Below are positions 17,454-25,820 of a stretch of DNA of 64,000 nucleotides, piece after piece. Numbering within the stretch: the first letter of the stretch is position 1; each line of letters starts with the position of its first letter. The notes below the pieces were generated by a model. That model saw only the letters and a program-made list of their open reading frames with translations, was not told the origin of the DNA and made no database searches. The position numbers and the translations under genes were made by a program. The stretch is from Streptomyces cinerochromogenes (lineage in GTDB: Bacteria > Actinomycetota > Actinomycetes > Streptomycetales > Streptomycetaceae): assembly GCF_014648635.1 (NCBI RefSeq), contig NZ_BMRM01000008.1:124001-188000 (forward strand), in the 5' to 3' direction.

Positions 17454-18095
17454 ATGGAAACGGGTGGGGCCGACGCGGTGGTGTGGCGCAACCGTGCGCT
17501 GATGCTGTTCGACCGGGTGGCGGTGCCGGTGGCGGTGTGCGACGTGTACGGCCAGGTGGTGCTGGCGAACCCGGCGATGGCCGCGGAGTGCGGTACGACC
17601 CCGGGCCGGCTGTGCGGCCGGCACGTGCTGGAGCTGTTCCGGCCGCAGGAGGCCGGACAGGTGGAGCGGATCGCCGAGGCGCTGCGGCTGCGGCACCGCT
17701 CCCGCTACCAGGTGTCGGTGTGCTGGCCGGCGCCCGGCGGGGGCGAGCGGCACGGGGAGCTGACGGCGGATCCGGTCAGCGACAGCGTGGAGGAGACACC
17801 GGCGCTGCTGGTGATGCTGCGGGTGGACGGCGAGCGGGCCGCGCCGGAGCCGGAGCCGGTGCGGACCACTGAGGTGGAGCGGCGGGTGCTGGCCCTGCTG
17901 GCCGGCGGCGCCACCACCGCCCGCGCCGCCCGTGAACTGGGCCTCAGCAGGGACGGCGTCACCTATCACCTGCGTCGGCTGTCGGCCCGCTGGGGCGCCG
18001 CCAACCGCACCGAGCTGGTCGCCCGCGCCTACGCCCAGGGCGTCCTGGCCGCGGGCGTGTGGCCACCGGAGCCGAGGGTCACCGAGGGGTCGTAG
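17454..18095 (+). CDS. PAS domain-LuxR-type transcriptional regulator
   Basis: 213 residues. Residues 15-125 form a PAS sensor (VAVPVAVCDVYGQVVLANPAMAAECG, then GRHVLELFRPQEAG). The C-terminal part (about 140-195) is a LuxR-type helix-turn-helix: TEVERRVLALLAGGATTARAARELGLSRDGVTYHLRRLSARWGAANRTEL. The PAS ligand is unknown. GGGAGG lies six bases before the ATG. It is divergent from the P450-reductase gene, so it could regulate it, but this is inference. Confidence 0.85.
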   Translation: METGGADAVVWRNRALMLFDRVAVPVAVCDVYGQVVLANPAMAAECGTTPGRLCGRHVLELFRPQEAGQVERIAEALRLRHRSRYQVSVCWPAPGGGERHGELTADPVSDSVEETPALLVMLRVDGERAAPEPEPVRTTEVERRVLALLAGGATTARAARELGLSRDGVTYHLRRLSARWGAANRTELVARAYAQGVLAAGVWPPEPRVTEGS

Positions 18096-18111
18096 GGGGC
18101 CGGGAAATTCA

Positions 18112-18168
18112 TTGGCCCACCCTTCCGTTGGCTAAATAGGATAGCCGAGAACCTAGGGCCCCTAGGTT
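18112..18168 (+). promoter_or_regulatory. Promoter and operator palindrome of the FBP gene
   Basis: TTGGCC (18112-18117) and TAGGAT (18137-18142) form a possible promoter with a long 19-base spacer. Just downstream, 18150-18168 is a perfect palindrome: AACCTAGGG, one base, CCCTAGGTT. It would overlap or follow the transcription start, the position of a repressor site. Confidence 0.5.
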
Positions 18169-18213
18169 TCAGCGCCCAGGCTTCAGGCCCCCGATTCCGG
18201 AAGGACTCCCCTC

Positions 18214-18708
18214 ATGAGACCGCTCACCGAGCAGGACATCCGCACCTCGTTCGTCAACTGCTCCAAGGGCGAGGCCAAGCGGCTGGCCGTCCCGCGCGAT
18301 CTCGGGGAACGCCCCTGGGACGACCTGGACTTCCTCGGATGGCGCGATCCCGGCGCCCCGGACCGCAGTTATCTGGTCACCGAGCGGGACGGCCGGCTCA
18401 CCGGCGTCGCCCTGCGCTTCCCCGCCTCCCAGCGGGGTTTCCTGCACCGCAGCATGTGCTCGGTGTGCCTGACCACCCATCCCGGCGGTGGGGTGTCCCT
18501 GATGACCGCGCGGAAGGCGGGCGCGGCGGGCCGCGAGGGCAACTCGGTCGGGCTGTACATGTGCACGGACCTGGCGTGTTCGCTGTACGTGCGCGGCAGG
18601 AAGGTCCCGGAGTCCGGCGCCCGGTTCGAGGAGAGCCTGACCCTGGAGGAGCAGATCGCCCGCACGCGCGGCAATCTCTCCGCGTTCCTCGACAAGCTGT
18701 ACGCGTAA
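18214..18708 (+). CDS. FBP domain-containing protein (EF-G-binding, treble-clef zinc finger)
   Basis: 164 residues. The C-terminal FBP-type zinc finger is visible as CSVCLTTHPGGG and, 35 residues on, MCTDLACSLYVRG, giving four cysteines (C-x2-C and C-x4-C). Related proteins (FusB/FBP) bind elongation factor G and can free ribosomes stalled by fusidic acid; this actinobacterial group is less studied. GGAAGGA lies before the ATG. A strong palindrome lies upstream. Confidence 0.8.
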   Translation: MRPLTEQDIRTSFVNCSKGEAKRLAVPRDLGERPWDDLDFLGWRDPGAPDRSYLVTERDGRLTGVALRFPASQRGFLHRSMCSVCLTTHPGGGVSLMTARKAGAAGREGNSVGLYMCTDLACSLYVRGRKVPESGARFEESLTLEEQIARTRGNLSAFLDKLYA

Positions 18709-18787
18709 GCACCTGGCCGGAAACAGACAGAAGCAGTCCGCAAACGGCCACGTTCGATGCTCCCGAGGACGGGGAACAGGCCAAGGG

Positions 18788-20041
18788 ATGCACGACGTAC
18801 GAGAGTGGACCACGGGGCTGCTGCGTCTGGCGAAACGCCGCCGGGAGCCGGTGGTCGTCCAGACGCTGCGGTCGGCCGCGGCCGCGACGGTCGCCTACGT
18901 CATCGCGCTCCGGCTGAGTCCCGAGCCGGCCCCGCTCACCGCGCCGCTGACCGCGCTGCTGGTCGTCCAGGTGACCTTCTACGCCACCCTCACCAACGGC
19001 ATCCGCCGGGTGAACTCGGTGGTCGCCGGAGTGCTGGTGGCGATCGCCTTCAGTGTGCTGGTGGGCCTGACCTGGTGGAGCCTCGCGCTGCTGATCGTCG
19101 CCGCGCTCGCCGTCGGGCACCTGGTGCGCGTCGACGAGTACGTGGCCGAGGTGGCGATCAGCGCCATGCTGGTGCTCGGGGTGACCACGGTCGGGTTCAC
19201 GGCGTGGGCGCGGATCGTGGAGACGCTGATCGGCGCGGTCGTCGGCACCGCCTGCAACCTGCTGCTTCCGCCCCCGGTATGGGTGGAGGAGGCGGGCCGG
19301 TCCATCGAGGACCTGGCCCGGCGGGTGCGGCAGCTGATGCTGCGGATGGGCGAGGAGGCCGCCGGCCGGATCCCGTGGGAGCGGGCCGCCGAGCGACTGC
19401 ACGAGGCACGCCGGCTCGACCACGACATCGTGCAGGTGGACGCGGCGCTGCGGCAGGCCGAGGACAGCCTGCGGCTCAATCCGAGGGTGAAGGAGGGGCT
19501 GCTGCACCGGGTGGTGCTGCGCACCGGTCTGGACACGCTGGAGATCTGCACGGTGGTGCTGCGGGTGCTGGCCCGCTCCTTCACGGACCTGGCGAAGGCC
19601 CGCGGGCCCCAGGAGCTGTTCCCGCCCCGGGTGGGGGCGACCGTGGAGCAGCTGCTGTCGGAGATCGCCGACGCCATCGTCAGCTTCGCCGTGCTGGTGA
19701 CCACCCATCTGAGCGAGAACGCCGAGTCGGCGGAGGAGCGGCTGAGTGCCGAACTGCGCACCGCGGCCGGCACCCGGGACCGGCTGGCCGAGCTGCTGCA
19801 GGAGGAGATCCGCAAGGACTGGGCGCACTGGCAGCTGCTCGGCGCCGTCCTGACCGAGACCACCCGGATCATCGACGAGCTGAACACCGAGCACCGCGCC
19901 CGCCGCCTGATGGAGGAGCTGGACCGGGTCTCGCGCCGGCAGCGGACCAAGCTGCCCCGGCTGGCCTGGCTGCGCGACCGGCTGGGGGTGCAGGAGGAGC
20001 TGTGGCGGAACCGCGCGGGGTTCGGCGAGCGTTATCGCTGA
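18788..20041 (+). CDS. Aromatic acid exporter (ArAE/FUSC-like) family membrane protein
   Basis: 417 residues. The N-terminal half (about 25-165) has six hydrophobic segments in a pattern typical of the ArAE N-terminal domain (LRSAAAATVAYVIALRL, TALLVVQVTFYATLTNGIRRV, AVVGTACNLLLPPP). The C-terminal half is a long soluble helical region rich in charged heptads. Members export aromatic acids in proteobacteria; the streptomycete substrate is unknown. It follows the FBP gene by 79 bases. Confidence 0.82.
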   Translation: MHDVREWTTGLLRLAKRRREPVVVQTLRSAAAATVAYVIALRLSPEPAPLTAPLTALLVVQVTFYATLTNGIRRVNSVVAGVLVAIAFSVLVGLTWWSLALLIVAALAVGHLVRVDEYVAEVAISAMLVLGVTTVGFTAWARIVETLIGAVVGTACNLLLPPPVWVEEAGRSIEDLARRVRQLMLRMGEEAAGRIPWERAAERLHEARRLDHDIVQVDAALRQAEDSLRLNPRVKEGLLHRVVLRTGLDTLEICTVVLRVLARSFTDLAKARGPQELFPPRVGATVEQLLSEIADAIVSFAVLVTTHLSENAESAEERLSAELRTAAGTRDRLAELLQEEIRKDWAHWQLLGAVLTETTRIIDELNTEHRARRLMEELDRVSRRQRTKLPRLAWLRDRLGVQEELWRNRAGFGERYR

Positions 20042-20087
20042 GGAAGCGGCCGGAGCGGGCCGGCGCCGAGGGCGAGGGAGCGTACGG

Positions 20088-21191
20088 ATGACCGGTGGCG
20101 GGGTCCGGATCGACGGGAACACACTGCGGCTGCCCGGCGGGGTGGCGGTGCGGTTCGTCCGCACGCTGCGGCTGCCGGAGAGCGGCACCCATCCGCTGCC
20201 GCCGGGCCTGGGCGAGTTCCCGGTCCGCCGGGTGGCCGACCACGCCGACCGGGTGCCGGAACGGATGCGGGCACGGGGCGGCGTGATGCTGCCGGTGTAC
20301 CTGCGCGAGGCGATGTGGCTGGGCTTCGGCGGCACGACGGAGCCGGCCGCCCTCCAGGTCGGCGTGGGCAAGGTGTGCGCGGTCTCCGGCAAGCCGTGGC
20401 GCGACCGGCTGTCCCGGCGCCCGCAGAACTACGTGGTGCTGCCCCGCCAGCCGTGGCTGGACGGCATCAACTCCGGCAGGGGCACGGTCCGCCAGTTCGT
20501 GGCCGTACCGCTGGGGCTGGGCGCGACCGTCGAGGGACAGGTCACCGGCGAGGAGGTGTGGGGCGGGGTCCAGCTCCAGTCCTTCCCGCTGAGGGAGGAG
20601 GCCCTCGCCGAGTGGCGGCGCCGGGAGCAGGAGCGTGCGCGGGCGCGGCAGCAGGCCCCGGCCGGCCCGCCCGGCGGCTACGGGGGGTACGGCGGCGGGT
20701 ACGGCGCGGCGCCGCCCCTGGCCGCGGCGGCCCCCGGTGGAGCGCCGCCGCCCCCGCCCGGCGCGTCCTTCGGCGCCCCCGCTCCCCCGGCTGCCGCCCC
20801 GCGGCGCGCCGCGGCCATGGGACTCGGTGCGGGCGGCTCGATGCGGCAGGAGGTCTACCGGGACGACCGGCCGCTCGGCGACTGGTCCGAGGTCCCGGCC
20901 GGGCGGGTGTTCGTGCACCTGGTCACGCCCCCTGAGTGGCGCCGGATCACCGGCGAGGAGCCCCCGCCGTCGCCGGTCGACCGGGCCGCGTACACCCGGG
21001 CGGGCCTGCCCTGGTACGACTACTACGACGAGGACTCCGAGGACCTCGCCCCCGCGGACACCCTGGAGGCGGTCAAACCGGTCGGCGAGTGGCTCGGGAA
21101 CGACCTGGACCCGTGGCAGGCGCCGTCCGCCGGGCAGGTGACACCGCTCAAGGACGCGCCGGGCAGGCCGGTCGAGGACGGCGAGTGGTAG
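20088..21191 (+). CDS. Conserved hypothetical protein with Gly/Pro/Ala-rich linker
   Basis: 367 residues; no named domain is recognised. A globular N-terminal part (1-180, MLPVYLREAMWLGFGG, RRPQNYVVLPRQPWLDG, GVQLQSFPL) is followed by a low-complexity linker (about 195-245, GGYGGYGGGYG then proline-alanine runs) and a second globular part with a C-terminal YDYYDEDSEDLA acidic patch. There is no signal peptide or membrane segment. A GAGGGAG ribosome site precedes the ATG. It is probably cotranscribed with the exporter 46 bases upstream. Confidence 0.65.
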   Translation: MTGGGVRIDGNTLRLPGGVAVRFVRTLRLPESGTHPLPPGLGEFPVRRVADHADRVPERMRARGGVMLPVYLREAMWLGFGGTTEPAALQVGVGKVCAVSGKPWRDRLSRRPQNYVVLPRQPWLDGINSGRGTVRQFVAVPLGLGATVEGQVTGEEVWGGVQLQSFPLREEALAEWRRREQERARARQQAPAGPPGGYGGYGGGYGAAPPLAAAAPGGAPPPPPGASFGAPAPPAAAPRRAAAMGLGAGGSMRQEVYRDDRPLGDWSEVPAGRVFVHLVTPPEWRRITGEEPPPSPVDRAAYTRAGLPWYDYYDEDSEDLAPADTLEAVKPVGEWLGNDLDPWQAPSAGQVTPLKDAPGRPVEDGEW

Positions 21192-21396
21192 CCGCGCCGG
21201 CACCACGGCCGAAGCCTCCGCCGGCACCACGGCCCGACCCACCGACGGCACCAGCGTCTGAGCCGCCGTTGGCGCCACCGCCACCGCGGGTTGCAGCACA
21301 CGCAACGCCCGTTGCCCGGCTTGCCCTCGGTGGCGTGCTCGGGCCAAGGTGGCTGTCACGAGCGGGGCGAGCGCGACCGACGACCTGAGGTGCGGC

Positions 21397-22632
21397 ATGG
21401 ACACGGAGGCACGGACGGAGGGCCGGGGGTCTTCCCCGGCCCGGCGGGACCGCGAGCGCGGCGGCTGGACCAGGCGCCGGTTCGTCGGGGCGGTGGCCGG
21501 CACGGCGGCCGTCGTGGCGGTGCCGTCCCCGGCGGCCCCGCCGGCGGACCGCGAGGCGCCCGAGCACCGTCCGGAGGCGGCCCCACCGCCCCGCGGGCCG
21601 TCCGGTCCGCGCCCGCTGTACGTGGGCACCTACACCTCCGTCGAGGGCGGCGGCACCGGCATCGGTCTCGCGTCGTACGACCCCGAGTCGGGCCGGATCA
21701 CCGGGTCGGGCACGCTCGGCGGGGTCCCCGACCCGTCGTACCTCGCCGTGCATCCGGACGGCCGCACGCTGTACGCGGTGGACGAGCGGCAGGACGGCGG
21801 GGTGACGGCCGTACGCCTGGCGGACCGGCGGGTCCTCGGCACCCGGAGCACGGGCGGCGCCGGGCCCTGTCACCTGTCGGTGCACCCGAGCGGGCGCTGG
21901 CTGCTGAGCGCCAACTACGGCTCGGGCAGTGTCGCCGTGCACCCGGTCGACGCCACGGGCGCCCTCGGCGAGCGCACCGACCTGGTCACGCACGGTTCTC
22001 CGCCGCCCGGCCCCGGGCAGCAGGGCCCGCACGCCCACCAGGTCCTCACGAGTCCCGACGGCGGGCACGTCCTCGCCGTGGACCTGGGCACCGACACCGT
22101 CTACACCTACCGCCTCGACCAGGCGAAGGGCACGCTCAGCGAGGTCGCGCAGGCGCACACCCGGCCCGGTGCGGGGCCGCGCCATCTGACCTTCCACCCG
22201 GGCGGCCGGTACGCCTACCTGGCCAACGAGGTGGACGACACCGTCGCCGTGTGCGGCTACGACCCGGGGACCGGACGCCTGACGATCGGCGAGCCGCAGC
22301 CCACGGGGTCGCGGGGCGGGACGAACTATCCGGCGCAGATCCTGGTGACGGCGGACGGCCGGTACGCCTTCCTCGCCAACCGCGGCCACAACAGCCTCGC
22401 CCGGTACGCCGTCGAGGCGGGCGGAGCACGGCTGCGGCTGCTCGGCACGGTGCCGGTGGGCGGGGACTTCCCGCGGCAGATCGCGTTCGCGCCGGACGGC
22501 CGGCTGCTGTTCGCGGCGAACCAGCGCTCCGGCACGGTCACCGTGTTCCACGTCGACCCCGACAGCGGTGGACTCCGCCCGGCGGGCGAGCCGTTCGTGT
22601 CACCCGTCGCCGTCTGCGCGCTGCCGCTGTAG
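21397..22632 (+). CDS. Tat-exported lactonase-family seven-bladed beta-propeller protein
   Basis: 411 residues from the ATG at 21397. It has a twin-arginine signal (RRRFVGAVAGTAAVVAV, about residues 27-45), a proline-rich linker, then a YVTN/6-phosphogluconolactonase-like propeller. The blades repeat HPDGRTLYAVDE, HPSGRWLLSANYGSGS, SPDGGHVLAVDLGTDTV, HPGGRYAYLANE, TADGRYAFLANRGHNS and APDGRLLFAANQRSGT. Cytosolic relatives hydrolyse 6-phosphogluconolactone; an exported one is more likely to act on another lactone. Its 3' end overlaps the convergent DUF2470 gene by 33 bases. Confidence 0.85.
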   Translation: MDTEARTEGRGSSPARRDRERGGWTRRRFVGAVAGTAAVVAVPSPAAPPADREAPEHRPEAAPPPRGPSGPRPLYVGTYTSVEGGGTGIGLASYDPESGRITGSGTLGGVPDPSYLAVHPDGRTLYAVDERQDGGVTAVRLADRRVLGTRSTGGAGPCHLSVHPSGRWLLSANYGSGSVAVHPVDATGALGERTDLVTHGSPPPGPGQQGPHAHQVLTSPDGGHVLAVDLGTDTVYTYRLDQAKGTLSEVAQAHTRPGAGPRHLTFHPGGRYAYLANEVDDTVAVCGYDPGTGRLTIGEPQPTGSRGGTNYPAQILVTADGRYAFLANRGHNSLARYAVEAGGARLRLLGTVPVGGDFPRQIAFAPDGRLLFAANQRSGTVTVFHVDPDSGGLRPAGEPFVSPVAVCALPL

Positions 22633-23325
22633 CGCGCGGGGGCAGGCGGCCGCACCGGCCTGGGCCAGCAGGGCGTGGACGCGCTCGGTGAGCTGGGCGA
22701 CGTCGTCGGCGGGCGTGTGGAAGGGCAGCCGTACGTCGCCGTGGGCGCGGGTGCGTTCGATGCGCAGGGTCAGTCCGTGCCGGTCGACGGCGAGCGGCGC
22801 CACCCGGGTCGCGGCGTGCAGGCTCTCGGGCCGGACCAGGCGGGTGAGCCGTTCGACGGCGTCCGGGTGGGCGTCGGCGAGGTGGGTGAGCAGCCGGGCC
22901 TCGGCGCCGGCGAGGGGGTCGGGCCGGGCGGTGGTGAACTCGTCCGGGTCCACCACCACGGCCCCGGAGGCTCGGCGCAGCACCACGCGGGTGGGCCGGA
23001 AGAGGAGGGTGCCCTCACAGGGGGCGAGCCAGCCGGAGAGCCAGAGCCGGGCACGGATGCGGTGGCGCACCGGTACGGGGGCGACGTCGGCGAACTCCAG
23101 CAGGGCGGGGGGCTCCTGGCGCGGGGCGCACAGGACCGCGCCGAACAGGGCGCTGTCGTCGGGCACCGCCAGCCGCACCGCGCCGTCCTCGGTCACGGAG
23201 TGCGCGCCGACGTACTCCTCGCGGGCGCCGTCCGCGGTCACCGCGCACGACCACGCGGTGGCCAGCACCGAGCGTGCCCGTTCCGCCGCGCCGGGGGCGG
23301 CCGTCCAGTCCTGCGTGTCACCCAT
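22600..23325 (-). CDS. DUF2470 domain protein, iron-regulated
   Basis: 241 residues from the ATG at 23325, which has a strong AAGGAGG site; a longer frame upstream would translate the iron box. The C-terminal part (about 155-230) is a DUF2470 domain (LLTHLADAHPDAVERLTRLV, then VAPLAVDRHGLTLRI), a fold shared with the ends of HugZ/pyridoxamine-oxidase-like heme proteins. The N-terminal part is a split-barrel-like segment. A perfect-looking iron box directly upstream suggests repression by DmdR1 when iron is plentiful, consistent with a role in heme or iron use. Confidence 0.82.
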   Translation of the reverse strand: MGDTQDWTAAPGAAERARSVLATAWSCAVTADGAREEYVGAHSVTEDGAVRLAVPDDSALFGAVLCAPRQEPPALLEFADVAPVPVRHRIRARLWLSGWLAPCEGTLLFRPTRVVLRRASGAVVVDPDEFTTARPDPLAGAEARLLTHLADAHPDAVERLTRLVRPESLHAATRVAPLAVDRHGLTLRIERTRAHGDVRLPFHTPADDVAQLTERVHALLAQAGAAACPRALQRQRADGDG

Positions 23326-23336
23326 CCGAGACCTCC

Positions 23337-23355
23337 TTAGGTAAGCCTTGCCTAA
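23337..23355 (-). promoter_or_regulatory. Iron box (DmdR1/DtxR-type operator)
   Basis: TTAGGCAAGGCTTACCTAA on the minus strand: a 19-base palindrome matching the Streptomyces DmdR1 iron-box pattern TTAGGTTAGGCTCACCTAA at 15 of 19 positions. It lies 12 bases before the start codon of the DUF2470 gene. Confidence 0.85.
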
Positions 23356-23433
23356 CCTATCGGAGATCGGAGCGCACGCCAACCACGCCCCACCGACCGC
23401 CACGACAGAGGTACGGCGACACCCGCGACGGGC

Positions 23434-24042
23434 CTACGGCAGGACGCCCAGCAGCGCGCGGGCACACAGGTCGCGCACCTGCTCCCGGCTCAGCCCGCCC
23501 TCCCCGCGCAGCCACTCGAGACACACCGCGGTGGTGAAGGCGAGCCAGCCGCGCACCGCCAGCCGCACCTGGGGAGCGGTCTGGACGACGGGACCGAACT
23601 CGGGGTCGGCGGCGAGCGCGGCCAGGATCTGCTTCTCCTGCGCGGCCAGCGCCCGCTGGTAGACCCGGCGCACGGCCTGGTCACCGGCCGCGTCGGCCCG
23701 GTGGAAGGCGCGGAAGCCGTGGGCGTGGGCCTGGACGTAGCCGAGGTAGGTGTCGAGGCCGGCGGCGAGCTGCTCGCGCACCGGGACCCCGGGCTCGGCG
23801 GCCGTCATGCGCAGCATGCGCGCGCTCTCCCGCTCCACGACGGCGGCGAAGAAGTCCCGCTTGGTCGGGAAGTAGTGGTACAGCAGCCCGCGCGACACCC
23901 CGGCGATCTCGGCGACCTGCTCGATCCACACCTCGTCGTAGGGGCTCTCCGAGAACAGCTTCGCGCCGACCGACAGCAGCTGCTCACGGCGTTCCCCGGT
24001 GCTGAGTCTGCGCCGGGCACGCTCCCCCTGGTTCGCGGGCAT
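23434..24042 (-). CDS. TetR family transcriptional regulator
   Basis: 202 residues. The N-terminal helix-turn-helix (about 18-65) reads RREQLLSVGAKLFSESPYDEVWIEQVAEIAGVSRGLLYHYFPTKRDF in overlapping segments. The C-terminal ligand domain is helical. It is divergent from a P450 gene with 121 bases between, so it probably controls that gene and itself. The intergenic region contains several TTGA/TCAA half-sites such as TTGA-N7-TCAA, but no single strong palindrome. Confidence 0.9.
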   Translation of the reverse strand: MPANQGERARRRLSTGERREQLLSVGAKLFSESPYDEVWIEQVAEIAGVSRGLLYHYFPTKRDFFAAVVERESARMLRMTAAEPGVPVREQLAAGLDTYLGYVQAHAHGFRAFHRADAAGDQAVRRVYQRALAAQEKQILAALAADPEFGPVVQTAPQVRLAVRGWLAFTTAVCLEWLRGEGGLSREQVRDLCARALLGVLP

Positions 24043-24163
24043 GGCGTCACTTTACTTGACGCGGATTCAACAAGGGGACCACACTGAAACACGTTATTGA
24101 ACCCACGTACAACACGCGCGCGCCGCTGCTTCAACCGTCCGCTGGATCAAGGGAGATCGCGTC

Positions 24164-25780
24164 ATGGCGGGGACGACGGAGACCATGGGGACCGGGCTGC
24201 CGAGGGGTTTCCGGAGCGCCGAGCAGGGCTGGCCCGAGCTGCACCGCATCCCGCATCCGCCGCGCCGGCTGCCGCTGCTCGGCGATGTGCTGGGCGCCGA
24301 CCGGCACCGGCCGCTGCAGGACTCGATGCGCTTCGCGCGCGAGCTGGGACCGGTCTTCCGGCGCCGGGCGTTCGGCAAGGAGTTCGTGTTCGTGTGGGGG
24401 TCACGGTTCGTCGCCGACCTCGCCGACGAGTCCCGGTTCGCCAAGCACGTCGGCCTCGGTGTCGCCAACCTGCGGCCGCTGGCCGGCGACGGCCTGTTCA
24501 CCGCCTACAACCACGAGCCCAACTGGCAGCTGGCGCACGACGTGCTGGCGCCCGGGTTCGGCCGGGAGGCCATGGAGGGCTACCACGGCATGATGCTGGC
24601 CGTCGCCGGCCGGCTGACCGACCACTGGGACCGGCAGCTGGCGGCCGGGCGCACGGTGGACGTTCCCGGCGACATGACCCGGCTGACCCTGGAGACGATC
24701 GCGCGGACCGGCTTCGGGCACGACTTCGGCTCCTTCGAGCGGGAGCGCCCGCACCCCTTCGTCACGGCGATGGTCGGCACGCTCAGCTACGCCCAGCAGC
24801 TGAACAGCGTGCCCGGACCGCTGGCCCCGCTGCTGCTGCGGGCCGCCGCACGGCGCAACGCGGCCGACATGGCGTACCTCAACCGCACGGTGGACGGCCT
24901 GGTCGCCGCCCGGCGCCGGTCCGGCGGCGGCGAGGGGGACCTGCTGGACCGCATGCTGGCCACCGCACACCCGGAGACCGGGGAGCGGCTCTCGACGGAG
25001 AACGTCCGCAAGCAGGTGATCACGTTCCTGGTGGCGGGTCACGAGACCACCTCGGGCGCGCTCTCCTTCGCCCTGTACTACCTCGCCCGGCACCCCGGGA
25101 TCGCCGCCCGGGCCCGCGCCGAGGTGGACCGTGTCTGGGGTGACACCGAGCGGCCGGCCTACGACCGGATAGCCAAGCTGCGCTATGTCCGCCGGGTGCT
25201 GGACGAGTCGCTGCGGCTGTGGCCGACCGCGCCCGCCTTCGCCCGTGAGGCCCGCCAGGACACGGTCCTCGCCGGCGAGCACCCGATGCGCCGGGGCGCG
25301 TGGGCCATGGTGCTGACCCCGATGCTGCACCGCGAGCCGGAGGTGTGGGGCGAGGACGCCGAGCGCTTCGACCCGGACCGCTTCACCGCGCCGGCCGTAC
25401 GGGCCCGTCCCCCACACGTCTTCAAGCCGTTCGGGACCGGCGCCCGGGCCTGCATCGGCCGCCAGTTCGCCCTGCACGAGGCGACCCTGGTCCTGGGGCT
25501 GCTGCTGCGCCGCTACGACCTGTCGGCCGACCCCGGCTACCGCCTGACGGTCGCCGAACGCCTGACGCTGATGCCGGAGGGACTGCGACTGCGGCTGGAG
25601 CGGCGGCCGGTTCCCGGGGACGTCGGCGAGAGGGGCCCCGAAGGGGCACGGGGACCTGCGCGACCGGCCCGCGACCGCGCCGCGGACGACCGGCGGAACA
25701 CCACGGCACACGCCGACCCGGCCGGACCGGCGGAGCCCCTGTCGGCGAACCGCTGCCCGGTGCACAGGGCGAACAGCTGA
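24164..25780 (+). CDS. Cytochrome P450, CYP102-like heme domain without reductase
   Basis: 538 residues. I-helix VAGHETTSG, ExxR in LDESLRLWP, and heme loop FGTGARACIG with Cys430. It is clearly related to the heme domain of the P450-reductase fusion 7 kb away (shared NYAYN/HEPNW, DMTRLTLETI, FKPFGTG) but has no flavin domains, so it needs separate redox partners; none is adjacent. The last 50 residues (from about 489) are translated from an intergenic repeat element and look like a non-functional tail. It is divergent from a TetR gene. Confidence 0.9.
   Translation: MAGTTETMGTGLPRGFRSAEQGWPELHRIPHPPRRLPLLGDVLGADRHRPLQDSMRFARELGPVFRRRAFGKEFVFVWGSRFVADLADESRFAKHVGLGVANLRPLAGDGLFTAYNHEPNWQLAHDVLAPGFGREAMEGYHGMMLAVAGRLTDHWDRQLAAGRTVDVPGDMTRLTLETIARTGFGHDFGSFERERPHPFVTAMVGTLSYAQQLNSVPGPLAPLLLRAAARRNAADMAYLNRTVDGLVAARRRSGGGEGDLLDRMLATAHPETGERLSTENVRKQVITFLVAGHETTSGALSFALYYLARHPGIAARARAEVDRVWGDTERPAYDRIAKLRYVRRVLDESLRLWPTAPAFAREARQDTVLAGEHPMRRGAWAMVLTPMLHREPEVWGEDAERFDPDRFTAPAVRARPPHVFKPFGTGARACIGRQFALHEATLVLGLLLRRYDLSADPGYRLTVAERLTLMPEGLRLRLERRPVPGDVGERGPEGARGPARPARDRAADDRRNTTAHADPAGPAEPLSANRCPVHRANS
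25631..25669 (-). repeat. Streptomyces intergenic repeat, copy C, inside the P450 3' end
   Basis: On the minus strand this reads GGCCGGTCGCGCAGGTCCCC then GTGCCCCTTCGGGGCCCC, close to the copies at 8451, 26591 and 32335. Unlike them it lies within an open reading frame, at the end of the stand-alone P450 gene. Confidence 0.7.
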
Positions 25781-25820
25781 CGCCGGCAGCCGAGTACCGC
25801 GGTGGACGGCCCGGGCCGCG

